A stretch of DNA of 64,000 nucleotides, taken from NCBI GenBank assembly GCA_021848345.1, contig JAJZUV010000010.1, forward strand, positions 29,417 to 93,416, given 5' to 3'. This stretch comes from Pseudomonadota bacterium (lineage in GTDB: Bacteria; Pseudomonadota; Gammaproteobacteria; Burkholderiales; Burkholderiaceae_C). Of the stretch, positions 20,936 through 31,571 are shown piece by piece; positions within the stretch are counted from its first letter, which is position 1, and the number at the start of each line of letters is the position of its first letter. The position numbers were made by a program, and so were the translations under genes. The notes under the pieces were generated by a model. The model saw only the letters and a list, made by a program, of their open reading frames with translations, made no database searches and was not told where the DNA came from.

Positions 20936-21087
20936 CGCCACGACTCGGCGCCCTTCGCGCTGGCGTGTCGACCCCGCCGGCCGGGATTCAAACGCAGCGC
21001 AGCGGTCAGCAAGAAATCCCCGGCGGTGCTCCAATGTTGCATTGCAGCGCGGAACCGTCCGCGCGCCTCTTCAAGGACAACGAGCAC

Positions 21088-21723
21088 ATGGACCTGCTGC
21101 AACTCAGCCAGTGGCGCTATGCCACCAAGAAAATGGACCCGGCCAGGAGCGTTCCCGCCGAGGTCGTCGCGCGCATCTGCGAGACCGCCCGGCTCGCGCC
21201 GAGCTCCAGCGGACTTCAGCCCTACGAGATCCTGCTGATCAGCGATCCCGAACTGCGCCGACGCATCCGCGCCGCGGCCAACGACCAGAGCCAGATCACC
21301 GACGGCTCGCACCTGCTGGTATTCGCCGCCTGGGACACCTACACCCCGGAGCGCATCAACCAGGTGTTCGACCAGACCAACGTCGACCGTGGCGTGACCA
21401 TCCCCGGCTGGGAGGACTATCGCCAGCGCCTGCTCGCCTCCTATCCGCAGCGCAGCGCCGAGGTGAACTTCGAGCATGCCGCGCGCCAGGCCTACATCGG
21501 CCTGGGCTTCGCCCTGCTGGCGGCCGCCAACGAAGGCGTCGACAGCACGCCGATGGAAGGCTTCGACCCCGCCGCGGTGGACGAGATCCTGGGCCTGCGC
21601 GCCAAGGGGCTGCGCAGCGTGCTGCTGCTGCCGCTGGGCTACCGCGACGCCGAGGGCGACTGGCTGGTCAAGCTCAACAAGTCGCGCCGCCCGATGCGCG
21701 AATTCGTCACCGAAGTCGCCTGA
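21088..21723 (+). CDS. nitroreductase family protein (NfsB/YdgI-like)
   Basis: MDLLQLSQWRYATKKMDPARSVPAEVVARICETARLAPSSSGLQPYEILLI. Confidence 0.92.
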   Translation: MDLLQLSQWRYATKKMDPARSVPAEVVARICETARLAPSSSGLQPYEILLISDPELRRRIRAAANDQSQITDGSHLLVFAAWDTYTPERINQVFDQTNVDRGVTIPGWEDYRQRLLASYPQRSAEVNFEHAARQAYIGLGFALLAAANEGVDSTPMEGFDPAAVDEILGLRAKGLRSVLLLPLGYRDAEGDWLVKLNKSRRPMREFVTEVA

Positions 21724-21736
21724 GACCGCCGGCGGC

Positions 21737-23485
21737 TCAGGATCCCTCGAGGATCCAGCGTGCCGCCTTTTCCGCGATCATCAGGGTCGGGCTGTTGGTG
21801 TTGCCGCTGGTGATCAGCGGCATCACCCCGGCATCCACCACGCGCAGCCCGCGCACCCCGATCACCCGCAGGTGCGGATCGACCACCGCCTGCGGGTCGT
21901 CCTCCCGCCCCATGCGGGTGGTTCCCACCGGGTGGAAGATGGTGCTGGCGATGTCGCCGGCGGCGCGCGCCAGCTGTTCGTCGCTGTCGTACTGCGGCCC
22001 CGGCTTGAGTTCGCGCGGGTGGTAGGGGGCCAGCGCCGGCTGCTGCACGATGCGCCGTGTCACCCGCAACGAGTCGGCCGCCACCTTGCGATCCTCCTCG
22101 GTGCTCAGGTAGTTCGGGTCGATGGCCGGCGCGTCGCGGTGATCCGCGCTGCGGATGCGCACGCTGCCGCGGCTGGTCGGATTGAGATTGCACACGCTGG
22201 CCGTGAAGGCCGGGAAGGCGTCCAGCGGCTGCCCGAAGGCCGGCAGCGACAAGGGCTGCACGTGGTACTGGATGTTCGGGTACGGGCGCAGCGGGTCACT
22301 GCGCGTGAAGGCTCCCAGCTGCGACGGAGCCATGCTCATCGGACCGCTGCGGGTCAGCGCGTACTGCAGCGCGATACGAGCCTTGCCCCACAGGCTCGAA
22401 GCCAGCGTGTTCAGGGTCGGCGCTCCGTCGATGCCGTAGACCGAGCGGATCTGCAGGTGGTCCTGCAGGTTGGCGCCGACACCCGGAGCGTCGCGCAGCA
22501 CCTCGATGCCGTGACTGTGCAGCAGATCGCCCGGGCCGATGCCCGAGAGCTGCAGCAACTGCACCGAGCCGATCGAGCCGGCGCTCAGGATCAGCTCGCG
22601 CGCGGCGCGCAACTGCAGCCTCTCGCCGTCGCGCACCACGGTGCAGCCCTCGCAACGCAGTCCGCCTTCCTGGTCGCGCACGATGCGCAGTCGCTCCACC
22701 TGCGCATGGGTCCAGACCTGCAGGTTGGCGCGCTGGCGCACCGGCCGCAGGAAGGCCTTCGAGGCGTTCCAGCGCCAGCCGCGGCGCTGGTTGACCTCGA
22801 AATACCCCACGCCTTCGTTGTCGCCGCGGTTGAAATCCTCGCTGGCCGGCACGCCCGCCTCGCGCGCGGCCCGCGCGAAGGCTTCCAGGATGTCCCAGCG
22901 CAGGCGCTGGCGTTCCACCCGCCATTCCCCGCCGCCGCCGTGCCAGCGCGCGCTCTCGCGCAGCGCCGGCGCCGCCGCGCCGGCCTCGCCGGCCACGAAG
23001 CCCGCCGCCGCGCCGACGGCCGCCGGCAGTGCCGCCGGCATGGCCGCGGGCAGCGCCTGGCGCCGCCCGCGCGCATCCAGGCTGTGGTGGCTTTCGTGGG
23101 CCATGAAATCCGGCAGCGACGCCTCCCAGCTCCAGGCGCTCTCGCCGGTGATCCGCGCCCAGGCGTCGTAATCGCGCGCCTGGCCGCGCATATAGATCAT
23201 GCCGTTGATGCTCGAGCACCCACCCAGCGTGCGCCCGCGCGGATACAGCAACTGGCGCCCGTTCAGTCCCTCGCAGGGCTCGGTCCGATAGCGCCAGTCG
23301 GTCCGCGGATTATCGATGCAGTACAGGTAGCCCACCGGAATATGGATCCAGTGGTAGTTGTCGCGCCCGCCCGCTTCCAGCAGCAGCACCCGATTCCTCG
23401 GGTCCGCACTCAACCGGTTCGCCAGCAACGACCCCGCCGTCCCCGCCCCGACCACCACGTAGTCGAACTCCACCTCACCCGCCAT
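21737..23485 (-). CDS. GMC family oxidoreductase (choline dehydrogenase-like)
   Basis: FDYVVVGAGTAGSLLANRLSADPRNRVLLLEAGG; GRTLGGCSSINGMIYMRGQARDYD; C-terminal HPVGTTRMG. Confidence 0.95.
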   Translation of the reverse strand: MAGEVEFDYVVVGAGTAGSLLANRLSADPRNRVLLLEAGGRDNYHWIHIPVGYLYCIDNPRTDWRYRTEPCEGLNGRQLLYPRGRTLGGCSSINGMIYMRGQARDYDAWARITGESAWSWEASLPDFMAHESHHSLDARGRRQALPAAMPAALPAAVGAAAGFVAGEAGAAAPALRESARWHGGGGEWRVERQRLRWDILEAFARAAREAGVPASEDFNRGDNEGVGYFEVNQRRGWRWNASKAFLRPVRQRANLQVWTHAQVERLRIVRDQEGGLRCEGCTVVRDGERLQLRAARELILSAGSIGSVQLLQLSGIGPGDLLHSHGIEVLRDAPGVGANLQDHLQIRSVYGIDGAPTLNTLASSLWGKARIALQYALTRSGPMSMAPSQLGAFTRSDPLRPYPNIQYHVQPLSLPAFGQPLDAFPAFTASVCNLNPTSRGSVRIRSADHRDAPAIDPNYLSTEEDRKVAADSLRVTRRIVQQPALAPYHPRELKPGPQYDSDEQLARAAGDIASTIFHPVGTTRMGREDDPQAVVDPHLRVIGVRGLRVVDAGVMPLITSGNTNSPTLMIAEKAARWILEGS

Positions 23486-23557
23486 GACCCACCTCCCGCC
23501 CCCTCAAAGGGCAAGTTCCACCGCAGCCGCCCCACGCCCCGCCCCGCAGCCACTCTC

Positions 23558-23931
23558 ACCCCGCCTGACGCCGCAAGTTCCTGCACCCCGCCCCGCTGCC
23601 AGCCCCACCCGCCTGACGCAGCCAGTTCCTGCACTTCGCAGCACTGCCGAGAGCACACCCGCCGCAGGGCCGCCCCAAGGCGGGGTGCGTCCCCCTTGGG
23701 GGGACGGAGCTGGGCTCGCGCCCGGCGACGAAGGGGGCAACCCCACCCCGCCTGACGCCGCAAGTTCCCGCACCCCGCCCCGCTGCCAGCCCCACCCGCC
23801 TGACGCAGCCAGTTCCTGCACTTCGCAGCACTGCCGAGAGCACCCCCGCCGCAGGGCCGCCCCAAGGCGGGGTGCGTCCCCCTCGGGGGGACGGAGCCGG
23901 GCTCGCGCCCGGCGACGAAGGGGGCACCTCA
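23558..23931. repeat. tandem intergenic duplication, two about 187-bp units (23558-23744 and 23745-23931)
   Basis: accccgcctgacgccgcaagttc...gcgacgaagggggca occurs twice with a few substitutions; copy starts offset by 187 bp. Confidence 0.9.
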
Positions 23932-25482
23932 CCCCGCATTCGGCATCGCGAACTCCGCCCCCTTGGCGATGGAATCCGGCCAGCGCTGCATCACGCTCTT
24001 CTGGCGCGTGTAGAACCGCACCCCTTCCTCGCCGTAGGCATGCATGTCGCCGAACAGGCTGCGCTTCCAGCCCCCGAAGCCATGCCAGGACATGGGAACC
24101 GGAATCGGCACGTTCACCCCCACCATGCCCACCTGCACGCGGCGCGCGAACTCGCGCGCCACGCCGCCGTCGCTGGTGTAGAGCGACACCCCGTTGCCGA
24201 ACTCGTGGTCGTTGATCAGTTGCAGCGCCTGCTCGAAGCTGTCCACGCGCACGCAGGCCAGCACCGGCCCGAAGATCTCCTCGCGATACAGCGCCATGTC
24301 GGGGCGCACGTGGTCGAACACCGTCGCCCCCAGGAAAAAGCCCGCCTCGTGCCCGGCCGCCCGGAAACCCCGCCCGTCGACCACCAGGCTGGCCCCGGCC
24401 GCCGCGCCGGCGTCGATGGCGCCCAGGATGCGCTGGCGCGCCGCCGCGGTGACGATGGGCCCCATCTCGCTGGCCGCGTCGGTCCCCGGGCCGATGCGCA
24501 GCGCCCGCGCGCGCTCGATCAGCTGCGGCATCACCCGGTCCGCCGCCGAGCCCACCAGCACCGCCACCGAGATCGCCATGCAGCGCTCGCCCGCGGAGCC
24601 GAAGGCCGCGCCGATCAGCGCGTCCACGGCCTTGTCCACGTCGGCATCGGGCATCACCACCAGGTGGTTCTTCGCCCCGCCCAGCGCCTGCACCCGCTTG
24701 CCGTGGCGCGCGCCGGTCTCGTAGATGGACTGCGCCACCGGGGTCGAGCCCACGAAGGACAGCGCCTGCACGTCGGGGTGGTGCAGCAGCGCGTCCACCG
24801 CCTCCTTGTCGCCCTGCACCACGTTGAACACGCCGTCCGGGAAGCCGGCCTCGCGCATCAGCTCGGCCGTCATCAGCGACGGCGACGGGTCCAGCGGGCT
24901 GGGCTTGAGCACGAAGGTGTTGCCCGCGGCCAGCGCCACCGGGTACATCCACGCCGGCACCATGACCGGGAAATTGAACGGCGTCACGCCCGCCACCACG
25001 CCCAGCGGCTGGCGCATGGTCCAGTTGTCGATGCCGCCGGCCACCTGTTCGGTGTAGTCGCCCTTGAGCAGTTGCGGGATGCCGCAGGCGAACTCGATGA
25101 TCTCGATGCCGCGCTCGACCTCGCCCACCGCGTCCGACAGCACCTTGCCGTGTTCCCGGGTGATGGCGGCGGCCAGGTCCCGCTTGTGCTCGTTGAACAG
25201 CGCCAGCAGCCGGTTCATCAAGCGCGCGCGGCGCAACGGCGGCGTGGCCGCCCAGGCCGGGAAGGCGGCGCGCGCGGCGGCCACCGCGGCGTCCACGTCG
25301 GCCGCGCTCGACAGCACCACCTCCGCGCAGGCCTGGCCCAGCGCCGGGTTGGTCACCGGCTGGCGGCGCGTCGAACTCGTCGGCACCAGCTTGCCGCCGA
25401 CGTGGTTGCCCACCAGCGGCAGATCGCCGGCCTGGGTGCTGGAGGCGGCTTCGGCAACGCCGGGTTCGCGGGCTTTGTTCAT
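23929..25482 (-). CDS. mmsA: CoA-acylating methylmalonate-semialdehyde dehydrogenase
   Basis: [89 protein letters not shown]. Confidence 0.95.
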   Translation of the reverse strand: MNKAREPGVAEAASSTQAGDLPLVGNHVGGKLVPTSSTRRQPVTNPALGQACAEVVLSSAADVDAAVAAARAAFPAWAATPPLRRARLMNRLLALFNEHKRDLAAAITREHGKVLSDAVGEVERGIEIIEFACGIPQLLKGDYTEQVAGGIDNWTMRQPLGVVAGVTPFNFPVMVPAWMYPVALAAGNTFVLKPSPLDPSPSLMTAELMREAGFPDGVFNVVQGDKEAVDALLHHPDVQALSFVGSTPVAQSIYETGARHGKRVQALGGAKNHLVVMPDADVDKAVDALIGAAFGSAGERCMAISVAVLVGSAADRVMPQLIERARALRIGPGTDAASEMGPIVTAAARQRILGAIDAGAAAGASLVVDGRGFRAAGHEAGFFLGATVFDHVRPDMALYREEIFGPVLACVRVDSFEQALQLINDHEFGNGVSLYTSDGGVAREFARRVQVGMVGVNVPIPVPMSWHGFGGWKRSLFGDMHAYGEEGVRFYTRQKSVMQRWPDSIAKGAEFAMPNAG

Positions 25483-25574
25483 GGTCGGGGGCTCCTTGTC
25501 GGCTTCGAGGGGGTGTACTCGCTCAAGCCTAGTGCGCGCTGCGCCGGACTTCCAATGAGGATGCTTCCCGAGTG

Positions 25575-25593
25575 TTATAAGCTGCGCTGATAA
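25575..25593. promoter_or_regulatory. candidate LysR-type operator TTATAAGC-TGC-GCTGATAA
   Basis: Near-perfect inverted repeat (one mismatch) in the mmsA/lysR divergent promoter region. Confidence 0.5.
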
Positions 25594-25628
25594 TGCTCCC
25601 CCGAGCGTCAGCGCTTCGAGTGCCTCCG

Positions 25629-26561
25629 ATGAGCCGTTCCATCGACCCCCGCCTGCTGCAGGCCTTCGTCGCGGTCGCGCGCGAGGGGAATGTCTCGCGC
25701 GCCGCCGAGCGGCTGCACCGCAGCCAGCCGGCGGTCAGCCTGCAATTGCGTGAACTCGGCGAACGCCTGGGGGTGGAATTGTTCCAGCGCACCGCCAGCG
25801 GCATGCTGCTGACCCGCGAGGGCGCCTCGCTGCTCAGCCACGCCGAGCGCGCGCTGGAGGGCCTGGCCGAGTTCGAGCAGGCCGCCCAGCGGGTCAAGGG
25901 CGCGGTGCGTGGCCCACTGCGCATCGGCACCATCCTCGACCCCGAGTTCACCCGTCTGGGTGCCTTCCTGCGCGAACTCGTGGCGCTCGCCCCCGAGCTC
26001 GAACCCGAGCTGCAGCACGGGGTCAGCGGCGAGGTGCTGGAACGCCTGCAGGCCAAGACCATCGACGTCGGCTACTACCTCGGCGACCCCAACGCGGCCG
26101 CCGTCGGCGCCACGCGCCGCCCGCCCGGACCCTTCCACGACGAAGTGCTGGCGCGTTTCGCCTACCGCGTGATCGCGCCCGCCGGCTGGGGCCCGCAGGT
26201 GCAGGGGCGCGGCTGGGCCGACCTGGTGCGCCTGCCCTGGGTGCTGACGCCGCCGGCCTCGGTGCATTCGCGCCTGCTGCAGGCGGCGCTCGAACCCCTG
26301 GGCCTGCAGCAGAACCGCGTGGCCCTGGTCGACCAGGAGGCCTCCATGCTGGCGCTGGTGCGCTCCGGCGTGGGGCTTTCGCTGGCGCGCGACGCCGTGG
26401 CCATGCGCGAGAGCCAGCGCGAGGGCCTGGTCATCGCCGACCGCGTGGAACTGCCCTGCGACCTGCGCTTCGTCTGCCTGGAGGCGCAACGCGAGCGCGC
26501 CGCGGTGGACCTAGCCTGGCAGGCCATCCGCCGCGCCTGGCGCCGGCCGGCCGGCGCCTGA
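25629..26561 (+). CDS. LysR family transcriptional regulator
   Basis: [55 protein letters not shown]. Confidence 0.95.
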   Translation: MSRSIDPRLLQAFVAVAREGNVSRAAERLHRSQPAVSLQLRELGERLGVELFQRTASGMLLTREGASLLSHAERALEGLAEFEQAAQRVKGAVRGPLRIGTILDPEFTRLGAFLRELVALAPELEPELQHGVSGEVLERLQAKTIDVGYYLGDPNAAAVGATRRPPGPFHDEVLARFAYRVIAPAGWGPQVQGRGWADLVRLPWVLTPPASVHSRLLQAALEPLGLQQNRVALVDQEASMLALVRSGVGLSLARDAVAMRESQREGLVIADRVELPCDLRFVCLEAQRERAAVDLAWQAIRRAWRRPAGA

Positions 26562-26605
26562 GCGCAGCGGGCGCGCCGGCAGCCGGCCGCGCGGGGCAGG
26601 CGCCG

Positions 26606-27782
26606 TTACAGGCGCTCCACGATGGTCACGTTGGCCATGCCCCCGCCCTCGCACATGGTCTGCAGGCCGTAGCGCGAGCCGCGCCGGTGCAGCGCATGCA
26701 CCAGGGTGCTCATCAGTCGCGCCCCGGACGCCCCCCAGCGGATGCCCGAGGGCGATCGCGCCGCCGTGCACGTTCAGGCGCATCGGGTCGGCGTCGAGTT
26801 CGCGCGCCCAGGCCAGCGGCACCGGCGCGAAGGCCTCGTTGACCTCGTAGAGATCGATGTCGCGCAGCGCCATGCCGCTGCGCGCCAGGGCGCGACGCGT
26901 GGCATCCAGCGGCGCCAGCAGCATCACCACCGGGTCGCCGCCCAGCACGCTCATGTGGTGAATGCGCGCCAGCGGCTCGGCCCCGAGCGCGCGCAAGCCC
27001 TGCTCGTTGGCCACCAGCACCGCGGCCGCGCCGTCGCAGATCTGGCTGGCGTTTCCGGCGGTGATCACCCCGTGCTCGCGCAAGGTCTTCAGGCCCGCCA
27101 GCGCCTGCGCGCTGGCGTCCGCGCGCACGCCCTCGTCGTGCGTGTGCGGCGGGCCATCGGTGCCGTCCGCCGTGCGCGCCGGAAGCGGCAGGATCTCCGC
27201 GTCGAACGCGCCGTCGGCCGCCGCCTTGGCCGCGCGCAAGTGGCTTTGCAGCGCGTAGGCATCGAGCTGCTCGCGCGTGAAGCCGAAGCTGCGCGCAATG
27301 GCCTCGGCGCCATGGAACTGGCTGAACTCGTCCACCCCATAGCGTTGCCGGATGCGCGGGCTCAGGTAGCTGCCCAGGCCCTCGCGCTGGGGCAGGCTGT
27401 GGGGCAGGCCCATGGGAACCCGGCTCATGCTCTCCACGCCGGCGGCCACCACCACGTCCATGGCGCCCGACATCACCGCCTGCGCGGCGAAGTGGATGGC
27501 CTGCTGCGAGGAGCCGCATTGCCGGTCCACCGTGGTGCCGGGCACCGTCTCGGGCAGGCTGGAGGCCAGCACCACGTTGCGCCCCACGTTGGTCGACTGC
27601 TCGCCCGCCTGGGACACGCAGCCGACGATCACGTCGTCGATGCACCCCGGATCGGCGCCGCTGCGCTCGATCAGCGCATCCACCACGCTGGCGGCCAGGT
27701 CGACCGGATGCCAGCCCGCCAGACGCCCGCCGCGCCGCCCTCCGGCGGTGCGCAGGGCACGAACGATGTAGGCCTGCGGCAT
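26606..27782 (-). pseudogene. acetyl-CoA acetyltransferase (thiolase) disrupted by a +1 frameshift in a C6 run at 26731-26736
   Basis: Frame 1 gives MPQAYIVRALRTAGGRRGG...NVHGGAIALGHPLG; removing one base restores ASGARLMSTLVHALHRRGSRYGLQTMCEGGGMANVTIVERL-stop. Confidence 0.9.
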
Positions 27783-27783
27783 C

Positions 27784-28578
27784 TCAGCGGCCCTCGAAGC
27801 GCGCCGGACGCTTTTCCAGGAAGGCGGCCACCCCCTGCCCGAAATCCTGCGTGCGCGTGCCTTCCAGGAAGGCCTGGCGCTCGCGCTCCAGCTGCCCGCC
27901 CAGCCCATGCTCGAAGGACTGGCGCATCAATCGCTTGAGCCGCCCGTAGGCCAGCGTCGGCCCCTCGGCCAGTTGCCGCGCCAGGCCCATCGCCTGCTCG
28001 CGCAACTCGGCCGCCGGCACCACGCGGTTGACCACGCCCCATTCCAGCGCCCGCGCCGCGTCCAGGCGATCGCCCAGCAGCGCGATCTGCAGCGCCCGGC
28101 GCAGCCCCACCATGCGCGGCAGCGCCCACGACGCGTTCACGTCGCAACTGGCGCCGATCTGCGCGTAGGCCAGTGCGAACACCGCGTCGTCGGCGGCCAG
28201 CGCCAGGTCCGCGGCCAGCGCCAGGCTCCAGCTACCCCCCGCCACCACACCCTGCAGCGCGACCACCACCGGCGCGTCCAGCGCGACCAGGCGCTGCACC
28301 GACTCGTGCAGGGCATCGATCAGCTCGCCGGCCACCGCGCTGGCGTCGCCCTCGGCCATCGCGCGCAGGTCGCCCCCCACCCCGAAACTTCGCCCGGCCC
28401 CGCACAGCAGCACCGCGCGCACCGAAGCGTCGCCGGAGAGTTCGCGGCAGGCGGCCAGGAAGGCCCGCGCGGTGGGCAGGTCCACCACGTTCAGCGCCTG
28501 CGGGCGCTGCAGTTCCAGCACCGCCACGGCGCCATCGCGCTGCAGACGTACCGGGGAGGATGACAGGTCGGAGCTCAT
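27784..28578 (-). CDS. enoyl-CoA hydratase/isomerase family protein
   Basis: MSSDLSSSPVRLQRDGAVAVLELQRPQALNVVD; crotonase fold motif GVVAGGSWSLALAADLALAADDAVF. Confidence 0.92.
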   Translation of the reverse strand: MSSDLSSSPVRLQRDGAVAVLELQRPQALNVVDLPTARAFLAACRELSGDASVRAVLLCGAGRSFGVGGDLRAMAEGDASAVAGELIDALHESVQRLVALDAPVVVALQGVVAGGSWSLALAADLALAADDAVFALAYAQIGASCDVNASWALPRMVGLRRALQIALLGDRLDAARALEWGVVNRVVPAAELREQAMGLARQLAEGPTLAYGRLKRLMRQSFEHGLGGQLERERQAFLEGTRTQDFGQGVAAFLEKRPARFEGR

Positions 28579-28772
28579 CGGCGTTCCAGGAGTTCGCGTT
28601 CCGCGATTGCAATATGTCCCAGCGTACGGGACGCGGCACCGCAACCGCAAGCTGCCGTCCCACGCGCGGGAACCCGCGGGGCCGACGCACACGCGGGCGC
28701 GATGCGCACTACGATTCTCCCCAGCCCGGCCCGCGCCCCCGCGCCGGCCTTCCCCACCCTCCGAGACTCACG

Positions 28773-29192
28773 ATGAAATACCTGCACACGATGGTCCGCG
28801 TGGCCGATCTGGACGTCTCCCTCGCCTTCTACCGCGACGCGCTGGGCCTGCGCGAACTGCGCCGCATGGAAAGCCAGCAGGGCCGCTTCACCCTGGTCTA
28901 CCTGGCCGCCCCCGGCGACGACGACGCCCAGGTCGAGCTGACCTACAACTGGGACCCCGAAACCTACACCGGCGGACGCAATTTCGGCCACATCGCCTAC
29001 GAGGTGGACGACATCTACAAGACCTGCGAGCACCTGCAGTCCCACGGCGTGACCATCCTGCGCCCCCCGCGCGACGGCCGCATGGCCTTCGTGCGCTCGC
29101 CCGACCAGATCTCCATCGAACTGCTGCAAAAGGGCGCCGCGCTGGCCCCGGCCAAGCCCTGGACCGACATGCCCAACGTGGGCAGCTGGTGA
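28773..29192 (+). CDS. gloA: VOC family protein, lactoylglutathione lyase-like
   Basis: MKYLHTMVRVADLDVSLAFYRDALGLRELRRMES; ELTYNWDPETYTGGRNFGHIAYEVDDIY. Confidence 0.92.
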   Translation: MKYLHTMVRVADLDVSLAFYRDALGLRELRRMESQQGRFTLVYLAAPGDDDAQVELTYNWDPETYTGGRNFGHIAYEVDDIYKTCEHLQSHGVTILRPPRDGRMAFVRSPDQISIELLQKGAALAPAKPWTDMPNVGSW

Positions 29193-29225
29193 TTCGCATC
29201 GCGCAGCGCCCTTCCCCGCCGCTCC

Positions 29226-30113
29226 ATGCTGCGTGAAGCCCTGCGCCGCCGCGTGCGCATCGTCGCCGGCGGCGACGGCCGCGCGCCGGTGCAATACCTG
29301 CAGCCGGCCGGCGACCCCGGCCTGTTCGGGCCCGATTCGCAGACCTGGCGGGTACACGCCGACTTTCCCTCGATGATGGTCGGGGGCATCGGCGCGCTCA
29401 TGCTGCAGGCGCTGCACCCGCTGGCCCTGGCCGGCGTGTGGGACCACTCCAGCTTTCGCCAGGACCTGCGCGGGCGCCTGGCCCGCACCGCGCGCTTCAT
29501 CGCCGAGACCAGCTACGGCGGCACCGCGACCGCCGAGCAGGCGCTGGCGCGGGTGCGCGCCATCCACGCCCAGGTGCGAGGCCGCCACCCGGACGGCCGC
29601 GAATACCGCGCCGACGATCCGCGCCTGCTGTACTGGGTGCACCTGAGCGAGACCTGGAGTTTCCTGCACGCCCACCGCGTGTTCGTCGACCCCGGCATGC
29701 CACCCGCGCGCAGCGACCTCTACTTCGACGAAATGGCCCGCATCCCCATCGCGCTGGGCTGCGTGGAACAGGGGCTGCCCAACGCGCGCATCGCCCGCAG
29801 CGAAGCCCAGGCCGCCGAGGACCTGCTCGCCTACCGGGAGGAGCTGAAATTCTCCGAACGCTCGCGCTTCGTGCTCGACCTGCTGCGCCACATGCCCGCC
29901 GCCGACGCGCCCGGCGGACTGCAGCAGCTGTTCGTGCAGGCCGCGCTGCACGAACTGCCCTCCTGGGCCTACCCGATGATGCAGCTTCCCGCGCCCTCGC
30001 CGCTGCGCCGCGAGGCGCTGCGCGCCAGCATCCGCCTGCTCGCCCAGCCGCTGCGCTGGGCGCTGAAGGACGGCGTGGCCGCGCACGCGCGACGCCGCAT
30101 GGGGCGCGCCTGA
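29226..30113 (+). CDS. oxygenase MpaB family protein (DUF2236)
   Basis: FPSMMVGGIGALMLQALHPLALAGVWDHSSFRQDLRGRLARTARFI; LSETWSFLHAHRVF. Confidence 0.88.
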   Translation: MLREALRRRVRIVAGGDGRAPVQYLQPAGDPGLFGPDSQTWRVHADFPSMMVGGIGALMLQALHPLALAGVWDHSSFRQDLRGRLARTARFIAETSYGGTATAEQALARVRAIHAQVRGRHPDGREYRADDPRLLYWVHLSETWSFLHAHRVFVDPGMPPARSDLYFDEMARIPIALGCVEQGLPNARIARSEAQAAEDLLAYREELKFSERSRFVLDLLRHMPAADAPGGLQQLFVQAALHELPSWAYPMMQLPAPSPLRREALRASIRLLAQPLRWALKDGVAAHARRRMGRA

Positions 30114-30210
30114 AGCGCGCCGCCGCGCGAACCGGATCTGGCGGCCGCGGCTCCAACGGCGCCATGGAAAGCGCTGGGGGCGGGGACAAGACTCCGAGTG
30201 CTGAGCGCCC

Positions 30211-30585
30211 TCAGAATAGATAGCGGTCGATGAACACCACTCCGAGCGCCGCGGCACTGAACATGATGAGCGAATAGATGGCACGCCCGAGGCAACGATC
30301 CAGACGGTTCGTATGGGCATAGATCGCATCGCAATCGGCGAATAGGTCACCTACCGGGCTGCTGCGCCTGCGCCGGATATGGGCACGGGGCAGCGTCATG
30401 GCTGCCGCGACGCTGAAGGCCTGTCCCCATGGATAGACGTACATGCCCAGTCGCGACTGCGTGTGTGGGTTCCTGCTCAACTTGCGCACCGTGACAAGCG
30501 CGAACACACCACAGAGCAAGAAGCTCAGCAGACACCCCACCATGGACAGGATAAACAGCACCGTCATGAAGGGAAGTCGGATCAT
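30211..30585 (-). CDS. small membrane protein (124 aa), candidate immunity protein
   Basis: N-terminal TM stretch PFMTVLFILSMVGCLLSFLLCGVFALV and C-terminal IYSLIMFSAAALGVVFI; overlaps the upstream gene stop by 4 bp. Confidence 0.7.
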   Translation of the reverse strand: MIRLPFMTVLFILSMVGCLLSFLLCGVFALVTVRKLSRNPHTQSRLGMYVYPWGQAFSVAAAMTLPRAHIRRRRSSPVGDLFADCDAIYAHTNRLDRCLGRAIYSLIMFSAAALGVVFIDRYLF

Positions 30586-31571
30586 GACAGGGCATTCTGG
30601 AATGCCAGAACCTGGTCATACTGCTGACGTGTAAAGTCCTCGGCCGCCTGACCCGCCAAGATCGCTCCTGCCGCGACGGCGCCCGCGACGGCCAAGCCGG
30701 CAACGATCAGGACCCAACCCGCCGGGGTCAGCATCGCGACTGCGCTGAGGACTTCACCCGCTGCGGCAGCTCCCAAGCCCCCCGTAATCGCCGATCCACC
30801 GAATCCGGCCGCCTCGATTGCCGCCTGCCGGTGCCAATCCCCACCGGCATCGCGTACCGCGTCGACGTTTTGCGCCCGCCTGCCCAGGTCGACAACCAGG
30901 AGCCCGCGGCCCAGGTACCTGGCACAGGTCCCCAGCTTGGCGAGCATCCAGGCTTGCGTGGGTGTGCGCACGTCCAGGCGCGAGATCTTCGGACTGTGGC
31001 GCACCCGGTCCGGCACCACGACGCCGCCGGATACCAGCATCCTGGAGCGCGGGAACCAGTTTCCGGTCAGTTGCGCGAGTTCCTGCCGGAACATCTGGTT
31101 GAGCTCGGCCCCGGTGCGCCGCAGGGTGTCGCGCAGCGAGGCCCGGGGCAGGCTTTTCGGCGCTCCGTCGCGCGTGGCATGGTGGTAAGCGTCGATGGCG
31201 CTCTGGTGGCGCTCCATCGCCTTGAGGAACCGCTCCATGCGGCCCCGATATACATCGGCTCCGGCACCGAGAGTGGCCCTTCCCATCGATTCGTAGCGCT
31301 GGAAATCGGAGGTGAGCTCGGCCAGCGCCACGGTGTTCGCGCTGCCGAAGTCCTGGCACATGTCGCACAGCAGTTTGCCGTGCGGCTCCAGCATGCCGCA
31401 GTAGTCCCGTTCGTCGCTACCGTAATCGGAGCCGAGAAGATAGGGAACCTTGGGAGACAGCGAGCGCGGCTCGCGGCCGTAGCGGTCGCGCAGGCTGCCT
31501 TCGGGCACGTCGTGCCAGCGCGTGAGGGATTGCAGGTCAGAACCGTGGGGGCACATCAGGAGCGTGGGCAT
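30582..31571 (-). CDS. hypothetical protein with C-terminal glycine/alanine-rich hydrophobic segment; candidate pore-forming (T6SS/colicin-like) effector
   Basis: MPTLLMCPHGSDLQSLTRWHDVPEGSL...; C-terminal GRGLLVVDLGRRAQNVDAVRDAGGDWHRQAAIEAAGFGGSAITGGLGAAAAGEVLSAVAMLTPAGWVLIVAGLAVAGAVAAGAILAG. Confidence 0.75.
   Translation of the reverse strand: MPTLLMCPHGSDLQSLTRWHDVPEGSLRDRYGREPRSLSPKVPYLLGSDYGSDERDYCGMLEPHGKLLCDMCQDFGSANTVALAELTSDFQRYESMGRATLGAGADVYRGRMERFLKAMERHQSAIDAYHHATRDGAPKSLPRASLRDTLRRTGAELNQMFRQELAQLTGNWFPRSRMLVSGGVVVPDRVRHSPKISRLDVRTPTQAWMLAKLGTCARYLGRGLLVVDLGRRAQNVDAVRDAGGDWHRQAAIEAAGFGGSAITGGLGAAAAGEVLSAVAMLTPAGWVLIVAGLAVAGAVAAGAILAGQAAEDFTRQQYDQVLAFQNALS

Noticed and set aside
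23504-24952. 482-aa minus ORF and other ORFs spanning the 187-bp repeats
   Set aside because: Translation of GC-rich repeat and an alternate frame of mmsA; repeated peptide strings reflect the DNA repeat, not a protein family.
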